A DNA stretch of 64,000 nt from assembly GCA_013112555.1 (NCBI GenBank), contig JABFGK010000001.1, positions 1,214,581-1,278,580 of the forward strand. The letters are read 5' to 3'. Both the position numbers and the translations under genes were made by a program. The stretch comes from Planctomycetota bacterium. Its GTDB lineage: Bacteria; Planctomycetota; Phycisphaerae; Phycisphaerales; UBA5793. The notes under the pieces are model-generated. The model did no database searches, had not been told where the DNA came from, and saw only the letters and a list, made by a program, of their open reading frames with translations. Shown here one piece after another: positions 57,621 to 64,000 of this stretch (positions within the stretch are counted from its first letter, which is position 1; each line of letters starts with the position of its first letter).

Positions 57621-58670
57621 TCACTTGTCTTGCTGGAACCAGGACGGGGTGATCTGCGGCCGATCCTCAGGACGGCGTCCGTTGGTGATCCGTTCGGGTG
57701 GCGGGTAGTTCTTGAGGATAAACGTCTCCAACAGGACATCCTGTGCGACGTGGACGAGGTTTCCCTCAGTGTCCGTCGGGAACAGCCAGGCCACATCCCG
57801 GTATTGGTCCGGATCACCCTCTGTCAGTCGCCATGTGCCGAGTGAATGATCAAATCGGAACTCATGTGACACCTCGGAATCGGCATGGGTGGCGCTGAAG
57901 CCATGGACGATCTGCACGGCCCAGTCACCATCCGCATCAAGCAGCCGCACGTATGGCCGGGTGGCATAGGAGGTTGGGTTCGTATACACGATGGCCAGCA
58001 GATCCAACCCGTCCGGGCAATACCGGATGACCGCATAGCAGTGCGCTGCACTGCCTAACGTCCCGAACGTTCCGCTGAATCCATTTCCTGCGGGTGTGAA
58101 CTGTGCCGAATCCGGGGCGTCGATCGAGACGATTCCCTCCAAGGAGCCATCATTGTCATGGTCTCGAATGGTGCCGGCAGAAGCCAGCCAGGATGCTGCT
58201 GAGCGATACCGTGCCACCGGGGTCAGCGTTCTCACATCGTAATACGCCGATGTGGCATAGATGGCATGCTGATAGGCGAGACTGCTGGTGGACAGTTGCA
58301 TCCACCGGCTTGTGCCGACAGGTGCGGTGAAGGTTGTTTCAGGCCACCAGATATAAAGGTGGGGGGAGTCACCGTTCAAGCCGGTCCACAGGAAACGGAT
58401 CTGATAAGGGCTGTACCCATTCACAGGCGACGCGAATAACGACCGGTCAGGTGGGACGAGTGGGTCTGTATGGCGGACAACATCAGCCATGAGTACGCTT
58501 GGTGTCAGGTACACGAGCGCGCGAATGTACTGCACCTTCACCGCCAGGCAGATCGGCCGCCAGACAACGGCCAGCACGATGCCGATAGCAATGAGAATGG
58601 CCATGCGGCGCAACCACGCGCTGGGCCGGTCATGCATATCGCGAGCAACAAATGCAGGCGTGTGTGCCAT
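57621..58670 (-). CDS. Single-pass membrane protein, unknown function
   Basis: 349 residues. One N-terminal helix (RMAILIAIGIVLAVVWRPI) is followed by an extracytoplasmic domain rich in aromatic residues and beta-strand pattern (YQIRFLWTGLNGDSPHLYIW, YAVIRYCPDGLDLLAIVYTN). Short acidic loops such as RDHDNDGSLEGI could bind calcium. The start overlaps the previous gene's stop (TAATG at 58668-58672), so the two are coupled. No family recognised. Confidence 0.72.
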   Translation of the reverse strand: MAHTPAFVARDMHDRPSAWLRRMAILIAIGIVLAVVWRPICLAVKVQYIRALVYLTPSVLMADVVRHTDPLVPPDRSLFASPVNGYSPYQIRFLWTGLNGDSPHLYIWWPETTFTAPVGTSRWMQLSTSSLAYQHAIYATSAYYDVRTLTPVARYRSAASWLASAGTIRDHDNDGSLEGIVSIDAPDSAQFTPAGNGFSGTFGTLGSAAHCYAVIRYCPDGLDLLAIVYTNPTSYATRPYVRLLDADGDWAVQIVHGFSATHADSEVSHEFRFDHSLGTWRLTEGDPDQYRDVAWLFPTDTEGNLVHVAQDVLLETFILKNYPPPERITNGRRPEDRPQITPSWFQQDK

Positions 58671-59557
58671 TACCAGTCTCCAAACGGCCAGGGCATCAGT
58701 TTGTCAAGTGCGCCAAGGGGGACCAGATAAGCCATCCAGACATACGTTGCTGCGACGAAATAGAGGATGGTCCCAAACCAATCGCTCCGCTTTCTTGAAT
58801 ACGGGTTATTCATATGGCCGAGTGCCCAGGGAACGCTGTACAGGAGAAAGACGATCAACATGAATACGGGCGGTCCCAGACGCACATCAAGCCGTGCCAG
58901 GTAATTGAGCGGCATCTCGACGGTTGCAGATGCCAGAATGGTGACTGTCACTGTACAGACTGCCAGGAGGGGTGGGATCAACGCAGTGCAGTACAGCAGC
59001 CACTTAATACGCCCGAGGCGCGCCGCACGCCCGCCGTTCGTTGATACCAGCGAGCAGATCGCGGAAGCAAGAGGGGCCGGCACGATACAGAGCAGCCAGA
59101 TCGGAAGCGTGAGCAGCGCATGCGTGATGACATCGATGTCTGGTATCACCCAATCCTCGACGAGGACCAGTTTCCAGAATGGCGGTGAATCCTGCAGCAG
59201 CCAGTCCGTGCCTTCTGTGAGCAGCGGGATGCCGACACCGACGGCCATGGCCAGTAGCAGGTGGGCAATGGCCCAGCGGATGGCTCGTCCCCAGTGATCA
59301 GGGATGGCCAGCCCGCGCGCTGCGGCCCGCGGTCGGAACGTGATCCACCAGAGTGAGGACAGGTACGGGCGGATCAGGCCACGACGAGATGACCGATCCC
59401 ACGGCAGGCGAAGGCGAGCCCAGCGGCGGGTCCCGGTCAGTGCGAACGGGAGACGTCGGCCACATTCCGGGCATGGCATTTCGCTGTGTCGGTGGCGTCG
59501 GAGGCTGTACCCGCATTCCGGGCAGCAGGGGTGGCAGGCTGGAGTGGGGGGCTTCAT
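58670..59557 (-). CDS. Zinc-ribbon multi-pass membrane protein
   Basis: 295 residues. The N-terminal ribbon has CCPECGYSLRRHRHSEMPC and CPECGRRLPF. Five or so helices follow (AIAHLLLAMAVGVGIPLL, ALLTLPIWLLCIVPAPLASA, PLLAVCTVTVTILASATV, VFMLIVFLLYSVPWALGH, ILYFVAATYVWMAYLVPLGA). The ribbon is similar to that of the gene at 29538. Coupled to the gene downstream; function unknown. Confidence 0.75.
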   Translation of the reverse strand: MKPPTPACHPCCPECGYSLRRHRHSEMPCPECGRRLPFALTGTRRWARLRLPWDRSSRRGLIRPYLSSLWWITFRPRAAARGLAIPDHWGRAIRWAIAHLLLAMAVGVGIPLLTEGTDWLLQDSPPFWKLVLVEDWVIPDIDVITHALLTLPIWLLCIVPAPLASAICSLVSTNGGRAARLGRIKWLLYCTALIPPLLAVCTVTVTILASATVEMPLNYLARLDVRLGPPVFMLIVFLLYSVPWALGHMNNPYSRKRSDWFGTILYFVAATYVWMAYLVPLGALDKLMPWPFGDW

Positions 59558-59618
59558 TGCTCAGACAGAGTGTACCCGCCATCGGCGACGACGTTGCCGA
59601 ATGGAGCAAAACACGCAC

Positions 59619-60449
59619 TCAGCCGCCCGTTGTTGAGGCTGATTCGGAATCGGCACGCTCAAAATCGAACGTGATGGTCGAGACATCAGGGGCCGGCTGT
59701 GCACCGTCCTCGGCTGCGATTCGGTTCAGATACTGTGCTCGCTGCCGCAATCGCTCGAGCCCGCGCTGCTCACGCTCTGTGAGGGTGCTCTCATCAACTT
59801 CGACAGCCGCCACCCGCCGACCCGCAGTCTGACTGTCCATAGCAGGCCTCATGCCGGCGTCATTGCCCTGTTCTGATGCGCGCTGATCGTACAGGCGGCG
59901 AAGGTCATGCTGCTGAGTCTCTGACAGATCTTCCCAGATGGAAGCGACGAGGTGTTCGGGGTGTGGGCGCATCTTGTCGAGTTCGACGAGGCGCAGATCG
60001 GCGTCTCGCAGTTCGCCATCCTCGCGATCGGCAGGGTCTTTCGAGATGGTTTGCTGAAGGGCTCGCATTTCCCGGCCGTGTTCCTTGACGAAACCGGCGG
60101 ATTCATCTTGAAACTGCCTCACTCGTGCCCTGAAGTCGGCCTCCTGCTGTGCAGTCAGGTCGAGTTCCCAGAGGACGGTGTTGTACCGTTCCAGGAGGGT
60201 CCGGAATGCCCTGGTCTGGATGGCGCGATTGCGGCCATCGGGGCTCGTGAGTGCAGCAAAACCAGGCAGTTCCTCCCAATGCGCGAATACGGGGCCGGCC
60301 AGTGGGCCGCCGGCTTGGGCTGCAGCCACCCGGGAAGTGCCCAGGGCTGTCGAGAGCAGGCCGAACGTGAGCAGGATGGTCAAAACCAGCCTGGCGCGGG
60401 CATGCGCTGGTGCGGCAGTGGCGGCGATGGGGGTGGTGGAATGAGCCAT
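59619..60449 (-). CDS. Secreted helical protein, unknown function
   Basis: 276 residues. A signal peptide (LVLTILLTFGLLSTALGTSR, cleaved near VAAAQA) precedes a charged, helix-rich body with Glu/Arg/Gln heptad-like stretches (LDLTAQQEADFRARVRQFQD, LREDGEL-like loops and LTEREQRGLERLRQRAQYL). This recalls Spy/CpxP-type periplasmic proteins, but the LTxxQ motifs are not clear. It is first in a run of minus-strand genes to 49444. Confidence 0.7.
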   Translation of the reverse strand: MAHSTTPIAATAAPAHARARLVLTILLTFGLLSTALGTSRVAAAQAGGPLAGPVFAHWEELPGFAALTSPDGRNRAIQTRAFRTLLERYNTVLWELDLTAQQEADFRARVRQFQDESAGFVKEHGREMRALQQTISKDPADREDGELRDADLRLVELDKMRPHPEHLVASIWEDLSETQQHDLRRLYDQRASEQGNDAGMRPAMDSQTAGRRVAAVEVDESTLTEREQRGLERLRQRAQYLNRIAAEDGAQPAPDVSTITFDFERADSESASTTGG

Positions 60450-60636
60450 GACAGCGTATCCTTGCGGGCTTTTTTGAGTGCTCGTGTACCCATAGTACGA
60501 ACGGGAGGCACGGATATTTCACTGCCAGCCGGGTATTTGGCCGACCTTGACCTGGGCATGCGGACCCGCAACGATAGCGCAGCCGTTTTTTTGGCCGGGA
60601 GAGCCGGCAGGCGGCTGGATTGCTGATGGATGATTT

Positions 60637-60726
60637 GGAGAGGTGGCCGAGCGGCTGAAGGCACCGGTTTGCTAAACCGGCGTAGGGTTATTAGCTCTAC
60701 CGCGGGTTCGAATCCCGCCCTCTCCG
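60637..60726 (+). tRNA. tRNA-Ser (anticodon GCT)
   Basis: The 7-bp acceptor stem pairs GGAGAGG (60637-60643) with CCTCTCC (60719-60725), followed by discriminator G; CCA is not encoded. The anticodon stem 60664-60668/60676-60680 holds the loop TTGCTAA, with GCT at 60671-60673. A long variable arm (TAGGG/CTCTA) marks the class II serine type. The T-arm is GCGGG-TTCGAAT-CCCGC. It lies at the left edge of the RHS cassette region. Confidence 0.97.
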
Positions 60727-60807
60727 TTTTCAAACTCACACCTGGCCCTGAATGCGAGTAGGGGCACGCTGCTGCGTGCCCTGCTGTCTGCGTCACCCGC
60801 GCTCTGA

Positions 60808-61839
60808 GTGCTGAGGCTCGGGCCCGATCGAGACATCACCCTTGACGGCAGGGGTGGTTCGAGTTACATTGATAGTGTGATCTTGCGAGACAAGGACGCC
60901 AACTCGGGATGGACGTCTCGGCCATGCGCGGCCTCCTACGACGTACGCGGCGACGTGGATCGGGACGCCGATGTCGACTCGACCGACAAGTCTATCGCCC
61001 AGAGCAACTACCAGGGCACCACTAGCGGCTTCAACGACCTGACCGCCATCGGCAACCGCAAGGGCTACGCCGGCTACGAATGGGACGGGGTGGTGAGCAT
61101 GTTGCATGTGCGGAATCGTGTGCTGCATGCGGTGCTGGGACGCTGGACACGAAGAGATCCGCTCGGCTATGTCGATGGCATGAATGTGTATGAATATGTG
61201 GGGGGAATGACACTCTCCCTGCTGGATCCAATGGGTACAAAGATCCCTCCAGACTGGGAAAGGCGGAACTCCGAAAGAGATATAAAGAGGGCATTTCCCT
61301 GCGATCCGAGAGGGGTCAAGTTCCGCCGGCGCAAGGGCCCACCTCCCGGCGAGCACGAAACCAGTCCTTCTAATCCCACTCCTACCCCTGGTGGCCCCCC
61401 TTGGCGTATTATAACTCCCCCAGGACCGCTTTGCGAAGGCGATAATCTTCATTATGATATCAATCAGGAACCGTGCGATGAGGTCAAACGCCTCGCTAAA
61501 CTGAGAGAGTATTGGTGCGACAAGTGGTCAAGAGATTACTCCGACTGTCAACAAGAGTGCTATATGGAGTATGCAAACGTAGATCCACCACCAGGTTGCC
61601 GGGCACCGTATGATGGTGAACCCATACCGCTTTGGTGTGCTGAGTGCAGGAAGAAGGCACCAGGAGCATTTCCTGGGTGCAACTCTATGACCCTCACTAA
61701 TTATTGCTGCAAAGAAGCAACAAATGGAATGCTGGAAGCACAAATCGCCTGTCGGATCTGGAAGGAAATTAAAAAGAGGACAAAAGGCCGGTTCTTTCGC
61801 TTCATCACAGATCCACTTCCATTTTGGCATAAGGTCTAG
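60808..61839 (+). CDS. RHS core 3' fragment with variable tip 1
   Basis: From about residue 10 it matches the RHS protein also seen downstream (LDGRGGSSYIDSVILRDKDA). It then jumps (GWTSRPCAASYDVRGD) over a segment that fragment 3 continues into, to the second half of a dockerin-like unit (DVDSTDKSIAQSNYQ). The RHS-associated core end follows: GYAGYEWDGVVS, VLGRWTRRDPLGYVDGMNVY, EYVGG, LLDPMG. After DPMG a tip of about 200 residues begins. It is unrelated to tip 2, Cys-rich (CDKWSRDYSDCQQEC, CAECRKK, NYCCKEA) and AT-richer. The start (GTG 60808) is weak, so it may be a silent tip module rather than an expressed gene. A toxin role is inference. Confidence 0.65.
   Translation: MLRLGPDRDITLDGRGGSSYIDSVILRDKDANSGWTSRPCAASYDVRGDVDRDADVDSTDKSIAQSNYQGTTSGFNDLTAIGNRKGYAGYEWDGVVSMLHVRNRVLHAVLGRWTRRDPLGYVDGMNVYEYVGGMTLSLLDPMGTKIPPDWERRNSERDIKRAFPCDPRGVKFRRRKGPPPGEHETSPSNPTPTPGGPPWRIITPPGPLCEGDNLHYDINQEPCDEVKRLAKLREYWCDKWSRDYSDCQQECYMEYANVDPPPGCRAPYDGEPIPLWCAECRKKAPGAFPGCNSMTLTNYCCKEATNGMLEAQIACRIWKEIKKRTKGRFFRFITDPLPFWHKV
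60840..60918 (+). repeat. Direct repeat A, copy 1 (79 bp)
   Basis: Identical, base for base, to 63894-63972. It encodes LDGRGGSSYIDSVILRDKDA and the following NSGWTS of the RHS core. Copy 2 continues with AADGTLEER; copy 1 breaks off there into an unrelated junction. Confidence 0.9.
60934..61211 (+). repeat. Direct repeat B, copy 1 (278 bp)
   Basis: It aligns without gaps to 62675-62952. It encodes the second half of the dockerin-like unit and the RHS core end up to MNVYEYVGGMT. The two copies differ by scattered, partly synonymous substitutions, so they are diverged paralogues rather than a recent duplication. Sequence similarity stops abruptly at the start of each tip. Confidence 0.88.
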
Positions 61840-62092
61840 AAGCTATCTCTAGTTGGGTTATGTTAACGTCGGTCTAATGTCGCATGGCGCTAGTACTGAC
61901 AGACTAACATCTGGGCTGCGTTTGTAAGCGCACCCCTGAATCCTCCGAGGAACACCCGCTGGGAGGAGCCACCAGATGACTTGGGTGTGTGTGCCACTGT
62001 GCTTGCACTCTCTTATTACTTAGGCCAATCTAGGGGTAGGCGCTAATGTGCTTGGCAGTTCTCATCAAGGCAACTCAGTCAAGGAGCCTCAG

Positions 62093-62518
62093 ATGCCTAG
62101 AAGGATCCTAATAGTCCTCAGTATCGTTGCCGTCATGGCCCTAATCTTGCTCTGCATACTCCTTCTGGATGATGTGGCTTCTACAGCAGTAGACAGCAAT
62201 CGCCCGGGTAGATCACCAATATGGCTCGAAGACGATAGCCTCTTGGGTGGGAGAGTGTCCGAGTGGCATTTCGCCAGCTACGAGAGTAGACTGGCATCCT
62301 GCGGCAGTGCAATCCTGTTGAATCTAAGCGATGATCGTAATGTGGACTGGGACCGATTGAAGGAAATGGCTGTCATGCTGGAATCACGGATAGATGAACG
62401 CGTAGCCGATGGCAAACTCGATAGCGCATACGTTGCAGGCATTGTCGCAAACGAGCTGGTCGCAATGGGAGTCATGCGACAGAGCGGCGATAAATACGTC
62501 ATAGATTTGGACAAGTGA
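62093..62518 (+). CDS. Membrane-anchored small protein, candidate immunity to tip 1
   Basis: 141 residues. AAGGAG lies 7 bases before the ATG. One N-terminal helix (ILIVLSIVAVMALILLCILL) anchors a soluble, acidic domain (WLEDDSLLGGRVSEWHFASY, RLKEMAVMLESRIDERVADG). It lies 253 bases after tip 1; that gap has no gene I can support. Position after an RHS tip suggests an immunity protein, but this is inference from layout only, and no family is recognised. Confidence 0.6.
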   Translation: MPRRILIVLSIVAVMALILLCILLLDDVASTAVDSNRPGRSPIWLEDDSLLGGRVSEWHFASYESRLASCGSAILLNLSDDRNVDWDRLKEMAVMLESRIDERVADGKLDSAYVAGIVANELVAMGVMRQSGDKYVIDLDK

Positions 62519-62578
62519 AGAGCGACAATTGTGACCATGACTTGTGTCAAGAGCTGTGTATCGAGTGTGCATAAATGA

Positions 62579-63217
62579 CATGATCAATCAGGCGGCGACC
62601 TCCGTGGGTTTGATTCCGTCGGCGAACACGACGCCGTCGACATCGCCCAGATCCAATCCTGGATCGACGGTTCCTCGTATGACGCGCGCGGAGACCTCGA
62701 CCTGGACGGCGATGTCGACTCGACCGACAAGTCGATTGCGCAGAGCAACTTCCAGGGCACCACCAGCGGCTTCAACGACCTGACCGCCATCGGCAACCGC
62801 AAGGGGTACGCCGGTTACGAATGGGACGGTGTGGTGAGCATGTACCATGTCCGACACAGAGTCCTCCACCCCGTTCTGGGACGATGGGCACGAAGAGATC
62901 CGCTCAGATACGCCGATGGCATGAATGTGTATGAGTATGTGGGGGGAATGACGCTTGTTGAACGGGACTCATCTGGAGCTTCGCGATGGTGGGATGTATA
63001 TATTACCAGCTCGGCAGGCTGCAGTACGAGTTGGCCAGGCAAGAGCCCACTTCACGCACATGGGCGGTGTGTGTGTAATTGTTGCATAGATCTGGGAGGG
63101 ACATATGCATGCAACGCCTTCATTTGCGACTGCGGGCTGCCTTGGAAGTATGCCTACAAAGCCCCAGCATATTATCTGTGCATAGCAGCGTGTATACCAG
63201 GATTTCCATGGGCTTAG
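62579..63217 (+). pseudogene. RHS core 3' fragment with variable tip 2 (no start codon)
   Basis: The frame opens just after a stop at 62576-62578 and has no start codon until within the core (GTG/ATG near 62831). It encodes a dockerin-like unit (DAVDIAQIQSWIDGSSYDAR, DLDLDGDVDSTDKSIAQSNF), the core end (GYAGYEWDGVVSMYHVRHRV, LGRWARRDPLRYADGMNVYE) and DSSG in place of DPxG. A 79-residue tip follows, very rich in Cys (CVCNCCIDLGG, CNAFICDCG) and hydrophobic at its end. It is an orphan tip module that could be expressed only after recombination with a full RHS gene or from an internal start. Confidence 0.7.
62675..62952 (+). repeat. Direct repeat B, copy 2 (278 bp)
   Basis: Partner of 60934-61211. 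Together with repeat A it links the RHS fragments and provides homology by which tips could be exchanged. Its base composition is about 65% G+C in one counted 60-base line (62761-62820), against 42% in tip 1 (61441-61500). Confidence 0.88.
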
Positions 63218-63238
63218 AATACAAAAAGGAGAATTACT

Positions 63239-63619
63239 ATGCCAATCGGACTGATGTTGTTTCTTGTCTTCATCGGTTTCGCGGCACTCCTCATTCGCAG
63301 TAAGTGTATTGGTGATGGTCGAGGAATCCCAGGGCATGTTGAGCTTCTTCGCGTGTGCCAGCTACTTACGTTCCATTCGAGAGACTTCAAGTACAACGTG
63401 ATCACAGCAGCATTCTGGGGAATTGTAATCCTCCATTTTTGGGGGTTGGCCTCACCAGTGTGGAATTCAGATGTTGCCAGTGATATTGCCATGTCAAGTC
63501 ATGGTATCATTGCCCATTTGCTCCGACATGTGGTACCGCTGGCTGGCTGGTTTGCTGTGTGGTTGTATTTCTGCCAACGTGGCCAAGTTGATCAGGAGCC
63601 GGGTAAGTCAGGTCGTTGA
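63239..63619 (+). CDS. Small three-helix membrane protein, candidate immunity to tip 2
   Basis: 126 residues. It starts only 21 bases after the tip 2 stop codon, with AAGGAG well placed, so it is tightly linked to that tip. Three hydrophobic segments are visible: IGLMLFLVFIGFAALLI, YNVITAAFWGIVILHFWGLA and LLRHVVPLAGWFAVWLYFC. The tight tip-then-small-membrane-protein order is the usual layout of RHS toxin/immunity pairs. The role is inferred from that; no family is recognised. Confidence 0.65.
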   Translation: MPIGLMLFLVFIGFAALLIRSKCIGDGRGIPGHVELLRVCQLLTFHSRDFKYNVITAAFWGIVILHFWGLASPVWNSDVASDIAMSSHGIIAHLLRHVVPLAGWFAVWLYFCQRGQVDQEPGKSGR

Positions 63620-63756
63620 CCTGGCCTTGACATGCCGAATGATTCCGAAGCGCGGTGCAAATCGCCCCCATCGGCGTGAACCGACTGCATGGACTAAGTC
63701 GTGGAACGAGCAAATCGCCGGGGTGAACCTACCTCACGGTTTTGCAGACGACCTGA

Positions 63757-64000
63757 TACTTGAGTGCTGGTGGCGGCATTGATGCAACGGGCAGACGAGT
63801 AGACCGTGCCTACGATGACCAATTGCGGGTCGCTGCCACCTTCCGGGAAGACGACACGAGTCCGAAGGAACAGTTCGCGCAACCCGAGATTCACCTTGAC
63901 GGCAGGGGTGGTTCGAGTTACATTGATAGTGTGATCTTGCGAGACAAGGACGCCAACTCGGGATGGACGTCTGCTGCCGACGGCACGCTCGAAGAGCGGC
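63757..64000 (+). pseudogene. Third RHS core fragment (runs off the window)
   Basis: The frame opens after a stop at 63754-63756 and continues past the window end. It encodes GGGIDATGRRVDRAYDDQLR, VAATFREDDTSPKEQFAQPE, then LDGRGGSSYIDSVILRDKDA and AADGTLEER. It matches fragment 1 over repeat A but extends the RHS sequence on both sides of it, so it preserves core sequence that fragments 1 and 2 lack. No start codon or ribosome site is seen. About 137 bases between 63620 and 63756 hold no gene I can support. Confidence 0.7.
63894..63972 (+). repeat. Direct repeat A, copy 2 (79 bp)
   Basis: Identical to 60840-60918. Perfect identity over 79 bases contrasts with the diverged repeat B and suggests recent duplication or gene conversion. 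Confidence 0.9.

Noticed and set aside
61976..62023. A 15-codon ORF with a strong GGAGGAG site between tip 1 and the next gene
   Set aside because: Too short and without similarity to support as a gene; it may be a remnant and is mentioned only as such.

Overview
The window looks like a chromosomal stretch of a high-GC, outer-membrane-bearing bacterium, most likely a planctomycete of the Phycisphaerae type. This is inferred, not measured. The clues are a fused SecD-SecF with a very large coiled-coil insertion, an unusual short omega subunit, membrane proteins with paired CxxCGYSL/CPECG zinc ribbons, a BamA, lipoproteins, an AsmA-like giant, and RHS-type genes carrying a dockerin-like segment. 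Most of the window is ordinary chromosome; only the last 3.4 kb looks accessory.

Layout. 1-5083: the end of a metzincin-like protein with a strong terminator, a GT4 glycosyltransferase, a lytic transglycosylase lipoprotein (mltA) and a GT2-methyltransferase fusion. 5080-10460 (minus): a likely operon of a membrane protein, a saccharopine dehydrogenase-like reductase, a DUF58 protein and a HEAT-like membrane protein. 10559-13494 (minus): folE2, a membrane protein and an outer-membrane beta-barrel. 13756-22375 (plus): arfB, a FIST protein, the tgt-yajC-secDF export cluster and a LysM protein. bamA (minus) follows. 24995-31347: an FkbM methyltransferase, a five-heme cytochrome c, small methyltransferase and membrane genes, and a PAS-GGDEF cyclase. 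31412-34707 (minus): a small membrane protein, mdh, a DUF2784 protein, coaC and rpoZ. 34989-40950: a lipoprotein hydrolase, a periplasmic beta-helix-like protein, an acyl-CoA carboxylase beta subunit and a DUF438/hemerythrin/PAS sensor. 41296-46268 (minus): a likely operon gmd - class II DAHP synthase - FHA/GAF histidine kinase - upp. 46539-48953: a secreted PDZ protein with twelve DxxGxDxY repeats, followed by a palindrome-rich intergenic repeat. 49444-60449 (minus): a long co-directional run with TPR, MoxR, LOG, AsmA-like and membrane genes.

The accessory region begins right after tRNA-Ser(GCT) at 60637-60726. Three fragments of the same RHS core follow. The first two each end in a different AT-richer, cysteine-rich C-terminal tip, and each tip is followed by a small membrane-anchored ORF. 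Direct repeats of 79 bp and 278 bp link the fragments. This has the architecture of a polymorphic-toxin tip/immunity cassette array beside a tRNA. The toxin and immunity roles are inference, since neither tip belongs to a family I recognise.

A second window-wide pattern is that six genes (mltA, the HEAT-like gene, yajC, the LysM gene, the cytochrome and the AsmA-like gene) are broken by ten single-base shifts. Each shift can be repaired at a short mononucleotide run, nine of G/C and one of T. This looks more like homopolymer sequencing error than gene decay, and I annotate these as whole genes with the break positions stated.
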